A stretch of 64,000 nucleotides of DNA from Asanoa ishikariensis (GCF_900107455.1 NZ_FNQB01000002.1:1-64000), one strand, 5' to 3'. Positions 6,944 to 14,973 are shown, numbered from the stretch's first letter. Notes: generated from the sequence alone by a model not told the origin. Translations and numbers: made by a program.

Positions 6944-7588
6944 ATGACGACCGTCCCGCTGAGTGGCCGCCGCGCCCAGGCCGCCCGCAACGACTCGGTG
7001 ATCCTCGACGCCGCGCGCGATGTCTTCATCGCCGATCCCGGCGCGCCGATCGCCGCCGTGGCGCACAAGGCCGGTGTCGGCATCAGCGCGCTCTACCGCC
7101 GCTATCCGAGCAAGGAGGAGCTGCTCTCCAAGCTCTGCCTCGACGGCCTGCTGCTCTACGTCGAGATCGCCGAGGAGGCCAACGCCGCTCTCGACGCGGG
7201 TGCCGACCCGGCGGAGACCTTCGAGACCTTCATGGTGCGGGTCGTCGACGCCGACACACACTCGCTGACCCAGAAGTTGGCCGGGACGTTCGAGCCGACC
7301 GAGGAGCACACCAGCAACGCCATCCGGGCCGGCGAGCTCAACCAGCATCTGGTCGAGCGGCTGCACGAGGCCCGGGCGGTCCGGCCCGACCTCGAGCTGG
7401 CCGACCTCGGTCAGCTCTTCGAGATGATCGCGGCCATCCGGTTCGGCGACGACGAACGCCGCGGCCAGCTCCGCCGCCGTTATCTCGGGCTGCTGATGGC
7501 CGGCCTGTTCCAGCCCGACGCGGCACCGCTGCCCGGCCCGGCGCCGTACGTCGGTGAGTTCGCCGGCCGCTGGGCCAAGGCCACGTAG
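6944..7588 (+). CDS. TetR/AcrR-family transcriptional regulator
   Basis: A 214-residue repressor. Residues about 10-60 form the TetR DNA-binding domain: RNDSVILDAARDVFIADPGAPIAAVAHKAGVGISALYRRYPSKEELL, with the recognition helix around GISALYRRY. The rest is an all-helical ligand and dimerisation domain. The ATG at 6944 is preceded by TAGTGT with a 7-nt gap and no Shine-Dalgarno sequence, so it is likely leaderless. Its divergent neighbour is the DHA2 exporter, the usual repressor-exporter arrangement, and three similar palindromes lie between the two genes. The ligand is unknown. Confidence 0.92.
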   Translation: MTTVPLSGRRAQAARNDSVILDAARDVFIADPGAPIAAVAHKAGVGISALYRRYPSKEELLSKLCLDGLLLYVEIAEEANAALDAGADPAETFETFMVRVVDADTHSLTQKLAGTFEPTEEHTSNAIRAGELNQHLVERLHEARAVRPDLELADLGQLFEMIAAIRFGDDERRGQLRRRYLGLLMAGLFQPDAAPLPGPAPYVGEFAGRWAKAT

Positions 7589-7610
7589 CGCGGCGAACTA
7601 TCATTCGATG

Positions 7611-8039
7611 GTGTCGGATTCCTCGCTTGCTGAAGTGCTCCGGGCGCGTGGGCTGCGGCTGACCGCGCAGCGCCAACTCGTCCTGGAGGCCGTCTACGAG
7701 CTGGGTCACGCGACACCGGAGCAGGTGCACAACGCGGTCCGCGAGACGGCCGCCGGTGTGAACATCACCACCATCTACCGCACCTTGGAACTGCTCGAGG
7801 ACCTCGGGTTGGTTACCCATACGCACCTCTCGCACGGGTCACCGACGTACCACGCGGCTGGGAACCACCAGCACGTCCACCTGGTGTGCCGGTCCTGCGG
7901 AGAGGTGACCGAGATCGAACCGTCGGTCCTCCAACCGCTGGTGGACCAGCTCGCCACCGAGCGGGGGTTTCGGGTCGACGTCGGGCACGTGGCGCTGTTC
8001 GGCGATTGCCGGAACTGTGAGGGGCGGGAGCAGGGATGA
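7611..8039 (+). CDS. Fur-family metalloregulator
   Basis: A 142-residue ferric-uptake-regulator family protein. The N-terminal winged helix includes GLRLTAQRQLVLEAVYELG and the recognition helix NITTIYRTLELLEDLGLV. The metal and dimerisation domain shows HQHVHLVCRSCGE and FGDCRNCEG, that is the His-rich regulatory site plus two CxxC pairs for structural zinc. It could be Zur-, Fur- or PerR-like; the motifs alone do not decide. GTG at 7611 is favoured because TATCAT at 7599-7604 lies 6 nt before it; ATG at 7608 is the alternative. Its stop overlaps the start of the YgfZ gene, so iron or zinc status may control that Fe-S protein. Confidence 0.9.
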   Translation: MSDSSLAEVLRARGLRLTAQRQLVLEAVYELGHATPEQVHNAVRETAAGVNITTIYRTLELLEDLGLVTHTHLSHGSPTYHAAGNHQHVHLVCRSCGEVTEIEPSVLQPLVDQLATERGFRVDVGHVALFGDCRNCEGREQG

Positions 8040-9121
8040 TCGACGCACCGGGTGCGGTGGCCATTGAGGCGATCGACGAGGAAAGCGCTGACCGGGGGGT
8101 GGCCGCTCATTACGGCAACCCGACCCGCGAGCAGCGACTGCTGGCCGACGACGTCGCGCTGGTCGACCGGTCCAACCGCGGCGTGATCGCCGTGCCGGGT
8201 GAGGAGCGGGCCTCCTGGCTGCACACGCTGACCACCCAGCACCTGGCCGACCTCCGGGCCGGGCAGGGCAGCGAGCTGCTGGTGCTGTCGCCGCACGGGC
8301 ACGTCGAGCAGCACGCGCTAGTCGCGGAGGACGGCGAGACCACCTGGCTCGACACGGAGCCGGGCGCGACCGCGGGCCTGCTGAAATACCTCGAGATGAT
8401 GCGGTTCTTCACCAAGGTCGACCCGCGCGACGCCACCGCCGAATACGCCATGTTCGCGCTGGTCGGCCCGCACGCGGTGCAGGCCGCCGCCAAGCTCGAC
8501 GAGAGCCTGGGCACGCTGGCCGCACCCGACGCGGTCGCGGTGCCGAACGCCAAGTTCTCCGCCGGTGACGCGCCGCCGCGGCCGACCACGATCTACGACG
8601 TCCGGGCACTGCCCGGTGGCGGCTGGGCCCGCCGCACCACGCTCGGCGTCGACGTCCTGGTGCCGCGCGAGCAGTTCGCCGAGACGACCCAGCGGCTCCT
8701 CGACGCGGGCATCGCGCCGGCCGGGCTCTGGGCGTACGAGGCGACCCGGGTGGCCGCCCGCCTCCCGAGGCTCGGCTGGGAGACCGACCACCGCACGATC
8801 CCGGCGGAGGTCGACCTGATCGGCCCGGCCGTGCACCTCGACAAGGGTTGCTACCGGGGCCAGGAGACGGTGGCCCGGGTGCACCACCTCGGCCGGCCGC
8901 CGCGCCGGCTGGTGCTGCTGCACCTCGACGGCATCGCCACCGACCAGCCGCCGGCCAAGGGCACCGAGGTGATCTCCGACGGCCGCACGGTCGGCTTCGT
9001 CGGCACCGCCGTGCGCCACCACGAGCTCGGCGCGGTCGCGCTGGCCGTCCTCAAGCGCAACGTCCCAGACGACGCGACGCTCAAGGTCGGCGAGTCCACG
9101 GCCGCGATCGACCCGACGTAA
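8036..9121 (+). CDS. ygfZ: folate-binding Fe-S cluster assembly protein YgfZ (GcvT-like)
   Basis: A 361-residue member of the YgfZ/GcvT tetrahydrofolate-binding family, which supports assembly or repair of certain Fe-S enzymes. The diagnostic motif K-G-C-Y-x-G-Q-E is present as KGCYRGQETVARV at residues 270-282, with Cys272 the conserved family cysteine. The N-terminal part (NRGVIAVPGEERASWLHTLTTQ) matches the folate-binding fold and the C-terminal beta-barrel ends LGAVALAVLKRNVPDDATL. It overlaps the Fur-family gene by 4 nt (ATGA) and is presumably translated with it. Confidence 0.9.
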   Translation: MIDAPGAVAIEAIDEESADRGVAAHYGNPTREQRLLADDVALVDRSNRGVIAVPGEERASWLHTLTTQHLADLRAGQGSELLVLSPHGHVEQHALVAEDGETTWLDTEPGATAGLLKYLEMMRFFTKVDPRDATAEYAMFALVGPHAVQAAAKLDESLGTLAAPDAVAVPNAKFSAGDAPPRPTTIYDVRALPGGGWARRTTLGVDVLVPREQFAETTQRLLDAGIAPAGLWAYEATRVAARLPRLGWETDHRTIPAEVDLIGPAVHLDKGCYRGQETVARVHHLGRPPRRLVLLHLDGIATDQPPAKGTEVISDGRTVGFVGTAVRHHELGAVALAVLKRNVPDDATLKVGESTAAIDPT

Positions 9122-9144
9122 GGACCCGGCTTAGGATCGCGCCT

Positions 9145-9984
9145 ATGACAACAACGACGTTGATCACGGTGGCGCCGACCGGGGCCGAGTCGGCCAAGTC
9201 CGACGTGCCCGCCCTGCCCGTCACGCTCGACGAGCTGGTGGTGACCGCCAAGGAGTGCGCCGCCCTCGGTGCCTCGGTGATCCACGTGCACATCCGTGGC
9301 GAGGACGCGCGGCCGACGCTCGACCTCGGCCGGCTGCGGGAGACCGTGGCCGCGCTGCGCGAGTCGACGGACCTGATCGTGCAGCTCTCCAGCGGCGGCG
9401 CGGTGACCGACCCCGAGGCCGACCGGCTGCGCGTGCTCGACGCCGAGCCCGACATGGCCTCGTGCACGATGGGCACGGTCAACTTCGGCGACGACGTCTT
9501 CCTCAACCGCTGGGAGTTCGTCGTCGACCTGCACACCCGGATGCAGGAACGGGGCATCGTCCCCGAGTACGAGATCTTCGACCTCGGCCACCTCGCCACG
9601 CTCGAACGGCTGCTGAGCAAGCACGGGCTGCCGGCCGGCGGGCACGTGCACGTCGACTTCGTGATGGGCGTGCCGGGCGGCATGCCGGGCACGACGGCCG
9701 CCCTGGTCGCCTGCACCAACGAGGTGCGCAACCTGCCGGAAGGCACGACCTTCGCCGCCACGGGGATCGGGCGCACGACGATTCCGGTCATGCTCGCGTC
9801 GCTGTCGGCCGGCGGGCACCTGCGGGTCGGCATGGAAGACACCGTCACGTACGCCAAGGGCCGTCCGGTCGAGTCCAACATGCAGCTCGTCGCCCGCGCG
9901 GTCGGCTTCGCGCAGCTCGCCCAGCGCCCGCCGATGACCCCGGCCGACGCGCGTGAGCTGCTCGGGCTCAAGACCAACTCCTGA
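9145..9984 (+). CDS. BKACE-family beta-keto acid cleavage enzyme
   Basis: A 279-residue protein of the 3-keto-5-aminohexanoate cleavage enzyme family (DUF849), zinc enzymes that condense a beta-keto acid with acetyl-CoA and cleave it. Zinc ligands are visible in VIHVHIRGED (HxH) near the N-terminus, and the family segment HVHVDFVMGVPGGMPGT lies near residue 170. The C-terminal region GIGRTTIPVMLASLSAGGHLRVGMEDTVTYAKG is conserved in the family. No lysine fermentation genes are nearby, so a different beta-keto acid is likely. TAGGAT lies 7 nt before the ATG, which suggests a leaderless transcript. It is downstream of the Fur-ygfZ pair. Confidence 0.88.
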   Translation: MTTTTLITVAPTGAESAKSDVPALPVTLDELVVTAKECAALGASVIHVHIRGEDARPTLDLGRLRETVAALRESTDLIVQLSSGGAVTDPEADRLRVLDAEPDMASCTMGTVNFGDDVFLNRWEFVVDLHTRMQERGIVPEYEIFDLGHLATLERLLSKHGLPAGGHVHVDFVMGVPGGMPGTTAALVACTNEVRNLPEGTTFAATGIGRTTIPVMLASLSAGGHLRVGMEDTVTYAKGRPVESNMQLVARAVGFAQLAQRPPMTPADARELLGLKTNS

Positions 9985-10008
9985 TCGCCGAGGGGTACGG
10001 TCGCAGCC

Positions 10009-10968
10009 ATGGGCAAGTTCTACGAAGGCGGCGTACGCCTCACCGAGGTCGTCCGTTCCGGCTTCTCGGAGGGTTACCACCACGGCTCCGTGGTGGTGCT
10101 CGACGCGTCCGGCAACACCGTCGCCGCCACGGGTGACGTCGAGTCGCCGATGTTCCCGCGCTCGTCCAACAAGCCGATGCAGGCAGTCGGCATGCTCCGC
10201 GCGGGGCTGCGGTTGACCGATTCGGCCGACCTGGCGCTGGTCTGTGCCAGTCACTGGGGCCAGGACATCCACGTCAACCGGGCCGCCGCGATGCTGCGCT
10301 CCGCGGGGCTGGACGAGTCGGCGCTGCGCTGCCCACCCGACCTGCCGCTGGACCCGGCCGCCGCCGCGGACGTGATCCGCGCCGGCGGTGGGCCGTCGCG
10401 GATCCAGATGAACTGCTCCGGCAAGCACACCGGCATGCTGCTGACCTGCGTGGCCGCCGGCTGGCCGACCGAGGGCTACCTGTCGCCCGAGCACCCGCTG
10501 CAGAAATCGATCACCGCCGCGGTGGCCGACCTCGCCGGTGAAGACGTCGTGGCGACCGCCGTCGACGGCTGCGGTGCGCCGTTGCTCGGCATCTCGTTGA
10601 CCGCGCTGGCCCGGGCGTTCGGCACGCTCGTGGAGGCCGCGCCCGGGACGGCAGAGCGGTCGGTCGCCGACGCGATGCGCGCCCACCCGGAGCTGGTCTC
10701 AGGCACCGACACGGTGGAACAGAAGCTGATGGCGGCCGTACCCGGAATGCTCGTCAAGGCCGGCGCCGAAGGCGTGATGGCGGTCGCCGTGCCGGGTGCC
10801 GGCGCGGTCGCGATCAAGATGGACGACGGCGCACACCGGGGCAACCGGCCGGTGCTGGTGTCGGCGTTGCGCCGGATCGGCGTGACCGGCACGGCCCTCG
10901 AGCAGGCCGCACAGGAGCTCGTGCTGGGCGGCGGCGAAACGGTCGGAGAACTGCACAGCACCTGGTAG
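10009..10968 (+). CDS. L-asparaginase of the Rhizobium etli (asparaginase II) type
   Basis: A 319-residue protein of the asparaginase II family related to the R. etli enzyme, not to E. coli AnsA/AnsB. Signature segments are FPRSSNKPMQAVG (the Ser/Lys active-site pair), MNCSGKHTGML and DGCGAPLLG. The predicted role is cytoplasmic deamidation of L-asparagine to aspartate and ammonia. No signal peptide is present. TACGGT lies 7 nt before the ATG, with no ribosome binding site, so it is probably leaderless. It stands alone, followed by the operator-rich promoter of the XRE/HbhA-like pair. Confidence 0.88.
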   Translation: MGKFYEGGVRLTEVVRSGFSEGYHHGSVVVLDASGNTVAATGDVESPMFPRSSNKPMQAVGMLRAGLRLTDSADLALVCASHWGQDIHVNRAAAMLRSAGLDESALRCPPDLPLDPAAAADVIRAGGGPSRIQMNCSGKHTGMLLTCVAAGWPTEGYLSPEHPLQKSITAAVADLAGEDVVATAVDGCGAPLLGISLTALARAFGTLVEAAPGTAERSVADAMRAHPELVSGTDTVEQKLMAAVPGMLVKAGAEGVMAVAVPGAGAVAIKMDDGAHRGNRPVLVSALRRIGVTGTALEQAAQELVLGGGETVGELHSTW

Positions 10969-10996
10969 ATGTCCGATTTTGATACTTCGTGACTCT

Positions 10997-11048
10997 GCTA
11001 ACTGCTGTTAGCGTTTCGCTTGCAGGAGCTAGCAAACGGCGCTAACGT
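10997..11048 (+). promoter_or_regulatory. cluster of GCTAAC/GTTAGC half-sites and -10 box
   Basis: GCTAAC (10997-11002) and GTTAGC (11007-11012) form a palindrome with a 4-bp centre; GCTAGC (11028-11033) and GCTAAC (11041-11046) follow. The last overlaps the TAACGT -10 box (11043-11048), 7 nt before the ATG at 11056. The arrangement fits autorepression by the XRE protein. Confidence 0.5.
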
Positions 11049-11055
11049 CGTTCGC

Positions 11056-11658
11056 ATGCCCTCGAAAGATCTGCCCCGCGACGTGGGGGGCTTCATCCGA
11101 GACCTGCGACGCAACGCGCAGATCTCGCTCCGCCAGCTCGCCGAGCAGGCGGGCGTCAGCAACCCCTATCTGAGCCAGGTCGAGCGCGGGCTGCGCAAGC
11201 CCAGCGCCGAGGTGCTCCAGCAACTGGCCAACGCCCTGCGGGTGTCGACGCCGGTGATGTATCTGCGTGCCGGCCTGCTGGAGGAGAAGGAAGGCCACGG
11301 CGTGCTGACCGCCATCGCCGCCGACTCCGAGCTCACGATCGCTCAGAAGCAGTCGCTCAGCCAGATCTACGAGACGTTCCGCCGCGAGAACGCGCGGCAC
11401 GCCGAGGCGGAGGCGGAGACGGCCAAGCAGGCCGAGGCCGCCAGCGAGGCGGCCGCCCAGGCCGCGCGCGCCGCTGACGCCGCCGCAGCCGCGGCCGGTC
11501 GCGCCGCCGGTGGGCCCACGAAGGCCCCGACCGGCTGGCCCGACGACACAGAAGCCACCCCAACACCGGCGGCGGAGCCCGCCAAGCCGGTGGTCAAGAA
11601 AACGGCCAAGAAGGCCGTGAAGAAGGCGGCACCAAGGGCCGCCGAGGAGGAGAACTGA
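11056..11658 (+). CDS. XRE-family regulator with Ala/Lys-rich tail
   Basis: A 200-residue regulator. Residues about 8-70 are a Cro/CI helix-turn-helix (FIRDLRRNAQISLRQLAEQAGVSNPYLSQVERGLRKPS). Residues about 100-150 are an Ala/Glu-rich region predicted to be coiled coil, and the C-terminus has lysine repeats (KKTAKKAVKKAA), a composition like the tail of the HbhA adhesin. Start at 11056 is supported by a TAACGT box 7 nt upstream. It overlaps the HbhA-like gene by one base (TGATG). The layout matches M. tuberculosis Rv0474-hbhA. Four GCTAAC-type half-sites precede it, consistent with self-control. The tail may bind polyanions or the partner protein; this is inference. Confidence 0.85.
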   Translation: MPSKDLPRDVGGFIRDLRRNAQISLRQLAEQAGVSNPYLSQVERGLRKPSAEVLQQLANALRVSTPVMYLRAGLLEEKEGHGVLTAIAADSELTIAQKQSLSQIYETFRRENARHAEAEAETAKQAEAASEAAAQAARAADAAAAAAGRAAGGPTKAPTGWPDDTEATPTPAAEPAKPVVKKTAKKAVKKAAPRAAEEEN

Positions 11659-12209
11659 TGTCCCAGCCGAAGACGACCCGCATTCCGGCTCCGTTGTACG
11701 CGGCCGCCGGCGCCGGGGAGATGGCCTACCGTCAGCTGCTCAAGCTGCCGACGTTCGCCAACGACCTGGGCGACAAGGCCGCCAACAACGGTGCGGAGCT
11801 GCGCCAGTCGGTGATCACCACGACCACCGACCTGCGCCAGCGGGCCAGTGCGGCCTACCGGCAGGCCAACGAGCGCGCGGTCAAGCTGCGTCGCGAGGAC
11901 CTCGACGTCGACCGCCTGCGTGACCTGGCCATGCGCAACGCCGGCCAGTTCATCGTGACCGCCCAGGAGATCCAGGAGCGGGCGATCTCGTTCTACGGCG
12001 AGCTCGTCGCGCGCGGCGAGAAGGTCGTCGGCACCGGTGTCGTGGAGGCCGCCGACGTCGTGCAGGCCGACATGGTCGAGACCGGCAAGCCGTTCACGCC
12101 GAAGGCGGAGAGCAACGGGCACGGCACCCTGAACAGCGCCGACCCCAAGCCGGCCGGTGCGAAGAAGACCGCGCCGACCACGCCCCCGAAGAAGGCCACC
12201 AAGCCGTAG
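11658..12209 (+). CDS. HbhA-like heparin-binding hemagglutinin homologue
   Basis: A 183-residue protein resembling the mycobacterial heparin-binding hemagglutinin. The N-terminus IPAPLYAAAGAGEMAYRQL parallels the HbhA start, followed by a helical region (DLRQRASAAYRQANERAVKLRREDLDVDRLRDLAM) and AISFYGELVARGEKVV. The C-terminus is Lys/Pro-rich (AGAKKTAPTTPPKKATKP), shorter than the HbhA repeats. No signal peptide is visible, which is also true of HbhA although that protein is found at the cell surface. Roles proposed for this family include adhesion and lipid-inclusion or membrane binding. It is co-transcribed with the XRE gene and ends at a 14-bp hairpin. Confidence 0.72.
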   Translation: MSQPKTTRIPAPLYAAAGAGEMAYRQLLKLPTFANDLGDKAANNGAELRQSVITTTTDLRQRASAAYRQANERAVKLRREDLDVDRLRDLAMRNAGQFIVTAQEIQERAISFYGELVARGEKVVGTGVVEAADVVQADMVETGKPFTPKAESNGHGTLNSADPKPAGAKKTAPTTPPKKATKP

Positions 12210-12220
12210 CACCACACCGA

Positions 12221-12252
12221 AAAGGGGACCGACCGGCTGGTCGGTCCCCTTT
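12221..12252. terminator. bidirectional terminator
   Basis: Perfect 14-bp stem (12221-12234 with 12239-12252) and 4-nt loop, flanked by AAA and TTT, between the convergent HbhA-like and AlaX genes. Confidence 0.85.
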
Positions 12253-12266
12253 CGCGTACGCGGGAC

Positions 12267-13004
12267 TCAGTCGGCGATCCGGACCCGTACCCGACGGTTC
12301 GCCTTGCCCTTGCTCTCCACCTTGACCACCTGCACCCGGCCGATCGCCCGGGTCGAGGCCACGTGGGTGCCGCCGTCGGCCTGCACGTCGAGGCCCACGA
12401 TGTCGACGATGCGGATCTCCTGCTCGTCGGCGGGGATCAGGTTCGACTGGGTGCGGATGATGTCGGGCAGCGCCAGCGCCTCGGTCCGGGGGAGCACCTT
12501 CACCGCGACCGCCCGGTCGGCGGTCACCTCGGTGTTGACCAGCTCCTCCAGCTTTAGCTTGAAGTCCGGCGGCACCTCCGGGAGGTTGAAGTCCATCCGG
12601 GCCTCGCCGGGCTCCATGTTGCCGCCCGTGACCAGCGCGCCGAAGTCGCGGAACACCACACCACAGAGCACGTGCAGCCCCGAGTGGGTACGCATGAGCA
12701 TCGTGCGGCGGGCGTCCTCGACCGCGCCGGTCACCGCGGTGCCGACCGGCGGCAGCGGGTCACCCTCGGCCGGAAGCAGGTAGAGGTCGTCGCCCTTGCG
12801 AGTGCCGACGATCCGGGTCTGGGTGCCCTGCCAGAGCAGCGTGCCGTGGTCCGGCGGCTGGCCACCGCCACCCGGGTAGAAGGCCGACCGGTCCAGGACG
12901 ATGCCGTCCTCGGGTGACGAGTGCAGGACTGTGCACTCCCACTCGCGCAGCGTCGGGTCGATCAGGTCGAGGCGGTGTGTGCGGCCGTGCTCGGAAACGC
13001 CCAT
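12267..13004 (-). CDS. alanyl-tRNA editing protein (AlaX family)
   Basis: A 245-residue stand-alone editing-domain protein related to the second additional domain of alanyl-tRNA synthetase, which hydrolyses mischarged Ser- or Gly-tRNA(Ala). The N-terminal part DRSAFYPGGGGQPPDHG is the family signature. The first zinc pair is HSGLH (His107, His111). The second pair, usually CxxxH in a CGGTH context, reads DGGTH (Asp210, His214), so an aspartate replaces the cysteine. TAGTCT lies 8 nt before the ATG within the end of the upstream hydrolase gene, allowing independent leaderless expression. It ends at a bidirectional hairpin. Confidence 0.88.
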   Translation of the reverse strand: MGVSEHGRTHRLDLIDPTLREWECTVLHSSPEDGIVLDRSAFYPGGGGQPPDHGTLLWQGTQTRIVGTRKGDDLYLLPAEGDPLPPVGTAVTGAVEDARRTMLMRTHSGLHVLCGVVFRDFGALVTGGNMEPGEARMDFNLPEVPPDFKLKLEELVNTEVTADRAVAVKVLPRTEALALPDIIRTQSNLIPADEQEIRIVDIVGLDVQADGGTHVASTRAIGRVQVVKVESKGKANRRVRVRIAD

Positions 13005-13015
13005 GACCGGGCAGA

Positions 13016-13909
13016 CTACTCCCGAGCGTTGAGGAATTCGGAGATCCGGCCGCGCAGGTCGGCCCGGTCGGTCCAGATCACCCCAGGCCGGTCGTAGACG
13101 TGCAGGGTGGCGTTGGGCAGCGCCTCCGCGAGCCGCTCCGCGACCGGCACCGGGTGCAGGTCGTCACCGGCGCACGCGATCACCAGGGCGGGCGCGGTCA
13201 CTTTGTGCAGCGGTGCCGGGTCGGGGATCGCCACCTGCTCGGACAGCGAGGCGAGGTCTTTTGCCAGCCCGTCGCGCATGAGCTGGTCGATCCGCTGCCG
13301 CAGGTAGGCCCAGACCGCCGGCGTGCCCCGCAGCGTGGGCGGGAACTCGACGGAGATCGCGTCGGCGACCGCGGCGACGTCACCCGAGGCGACGGCGGCG
13401 GCCAGGGCGGCCAGGCGGGCCTTGACCGTGGCCGGGCGGGGCAGGTCGAGCACCGCCGGAAGGAAGAAGACCAGCCGGTCGAACCGGTCCGGGTTGTCAG
13501 CGACCAGCCGGGTCAGCGCGCCGGCGCCCAGGCTGACCCCCATCGCTCGGGTCGCCCCCGTCAGATCGGCGATCGCGCGCAGGTCACGGGCCAGGTCGGA
13601 GTACGACCACGGTCCCGGCGGCGCGTCGGAGCGGCCGTGGCCGCGGAACTGGAAGAACACCTTGCGCCCGCCGACCGCGCTGCCGTAGGGCCGGGTCACC
13701 GCGATGCCGCTGGCCAGGCCGTGCGCGAACACGGTGGTGGGGCTGCCGGTGCCGATGATCAGGCGCTCCAGCCGAACCCCGTGCGGGGTCGAGACGACCT
13801 CGGTCTCGGGTTCGGGCAGCGTGGGCCGCCCGCTGCGCGGGGCGCTCGGGCCGGGTCCGTAGGTCCGCGGACCCCCGTCGGGCGGTGGGGGCCAGCGGAA
13901 ATCCCTCAC
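13016..13909 (-). CDS. alpha/beta-fold hydrolase
   Basis: A 297-residue alpha/beta hydrolase. The oxyanion strand VFAHGLASG, the FRGHGRSD turn and the nucleophile elbow GVSLGAG (Ser126) are clear, and the acid is probably in ACAGDDLHPVPVAERLAEAL. The usual C-terminal catalytic histidine is not obvious: the expected position reads YDRPGVIWTDRADL. Either a different histidine serves (DDLH) or the enzyme is impaired. The start is GTG at 13909, overlapping the stop of the DUF2516 gene by 4 nt, so the two are co-transcribed. The N-terminal 35 residues are Pro-rich and likely disordered. Substrate unknown. Confidence 0.82.
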   Translation of the reverse strand: MRDFRWPPPPDGGPRTYGPGPSAPRSGRPTLPEPETEVVSTPHGVRLERLIIGTGSPTTVFAHGLASGIAVTRPYGSAVGGRKVFFQFRGHGRSDAPPGPWSYSDLARDLRAIADLTGATRAMGVSLGAGALTRLVADNPDRFDRLVFFLPAVLDLPRPATVKARLAALAAAVASGDVAAVADAISVEFPPTLRGTPAVWAYLRQRIDQLMRDGLAKDLASLSEQVAIPDPAPLHKVTAPALVIACAGDDLHPVPVAERLAEALPNATLHVYDRPGVIWTDRADLRGRISEFLNARE

Positions 13910-14220
13910 CAGAAGCCTTTGCCGTCAGTGAGATCCTTCAGCCCTGGTCGCACGTCGAGCAGGTAGACCAGGGCCGCGCCGATGCCGATCAGCCGGAAGA
14001 TGCTGAGCGAGTCGTTGAGCAGCAGCGACAGCAGCAGACAGATGCCGAGGATCGCCAGCCAGCCGCCCTTGGGCAGCGAGCCGATCGCCGCGAACGCGTC
14101 GCCGCGCTGGGTCAGGCAATGCACGAACGCGATGCCGATCAGCACCAGCGCGAGGATCAAGCTCGCTATGTTGATGCCCCACAGGACATTGTCGTAGAAA
14201 ATGGGCGCGCTCGTGGACAT
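13906..14220 (-). CDS. DUF2516-family small membrane protein
   Basis: A 104-residue integral membrane protein with three hydrophobic segments: SLILALVLIGIAFVHCL, GGWLAILGICLLLSLLL and IFRLIGIGAALVYLLDV. The tail DVRPGLKDLTDG is typical of DUF2516, an actinobacterial family of unknown function. It is the first gene of a unit with the alpha/beta hydrolase (GTGA overlap). No catalytic motif is present. Confidence 0.8.
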   Translation of the reverse strand: MSTSAPIFYDNVLWGINIASLILALVLIGIAFVHCLTQRGDAFAAIGSLPKGGWLAILGICLLLSLLLNDSLSIFRLIGIGAALVYLLDVRPGLKDLTDGKGFW

Positions 14221-14336
14221 GCCCCTAAGCGTACTTCCGTGTCGGCCGCACGGGTGCCGGGAGCTTTGGGGCAGCCCACCTGATCATGGCAACGCCGCCG
14301 CCCGGGTCCGGACGACGGTGTCGCGGTGCGCGCGGC

Positions 14337-14543
14337 TCAGTGCTCCGGCACGTAGCGCCACGGCGGGTCGCTGCCAGGTGCGTCGTCGGCCACATATGTC
14401 TCCGTGACCTTCTTCTCGCCGCCCGGGCCGGTCCAGCGCCATTCGTGGGTGAGCGGGCTCGGCGGCAGACCGTCGGTGATGGGCACCTCGATCTGGGTGC
14501 CGTCCTGTGGGCCGCCGATGACCGGAATCCACGCGTTTGCCAT
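14337..14543 (-). CDS. small hydrophilic protein of unknown function
   Basis: A 68-residue protein that I do not recognise. It starts MANAWIPVIGGPQDGTQIEV and ends SDPPWRYVPEH, is rich in Pro and Trp, and has no membrane span or signal peptide. Two features favour it being real: its codon use (G/C third positions) and a compact soluble composition. It lies on the same strand as DUF2516 with a 116-nt gap in which I saw nothing. No clear ribosome binding site or -10 box precedes it, which lowers confidence. Confidence 0.5.
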   Translation of the reverse strand: MANAWIPVIGGPQDGTQIEVPITDGLPPSPLTHEWRWTGPGGEKKVTETYVADDAPGSDPPWRYVPEH

Positions 14544-14589
14544 GCTCAGATCATCGCGCGGGCGATTGTCGGACGTGCGGCGAATCGCG

Positions 14590-14973
14590 CTATCCGGGCG
14601 GCTCAGGCAACAGCGCCGCGAGCTTCTTCGGCGCCATGATCCGGTAGCTCTCGGTCAGTAGCTCACCCACCTCCACCCAGTCGGTGCGCCGGCCGAACGT
14701 GATCCCGACCACGTTGCCGCCCCACTCGGCCCGGAAGAACGGCGGACCCCCGCTCGCGAACGCGGCGACCTCGTCGTCGGCCGCCCGGAAGGTCATCACG
14801 ACGAGCGGGCCGGTGCGGTCCTGGTCGCGCGTGTAGACGTGGGCGATGGTGCGCTGCCTGATCCGCCAGCGCACGCCGATCCAGGCCGGCTCTTCGTAGG
14901 CCTCCGGCAGCCCGCGACAGATCGCCCGCAGCCGGGCGAGGATCGCGGGTGGGACGTCGCCGGGTGCGGACAT
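14590..14973 (-). CDS. MmcQ/YjbR-family protein
   Basis: A 127-residue protein of the MmcQ/YjbR (CyaY-like fold) family. The order RLRAICRGLPEAYEEPAWIGVRWRIRQRTIAHVYT, then VVMTFRAADDEVAAF and FRAEWGGNVVGITFGRRTDWVEVGELLTESYRIMAPKKL, follows the family layout. Members are small cytoplasmic proteins sometimes called DNA-binding, but function is unproven. TACGGT at 14985-14980 lies 6 nt before the ATG, indicating a leaderless transcript, divergent from the acetyltransferase at 15020. Confidence 0.78.
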   Translation of the reverse strand: MSAPGDVPPAILARLRAICRGLPEAYEEPAWIGVRWRIRQRTIAHVYTRDQDRTGPLVVMTFRAADDEVAAFASGGPPFFRAEWGGNVVGITFGRRTDWVEVGELLTESYRIMAPKKLAALLPEPPG

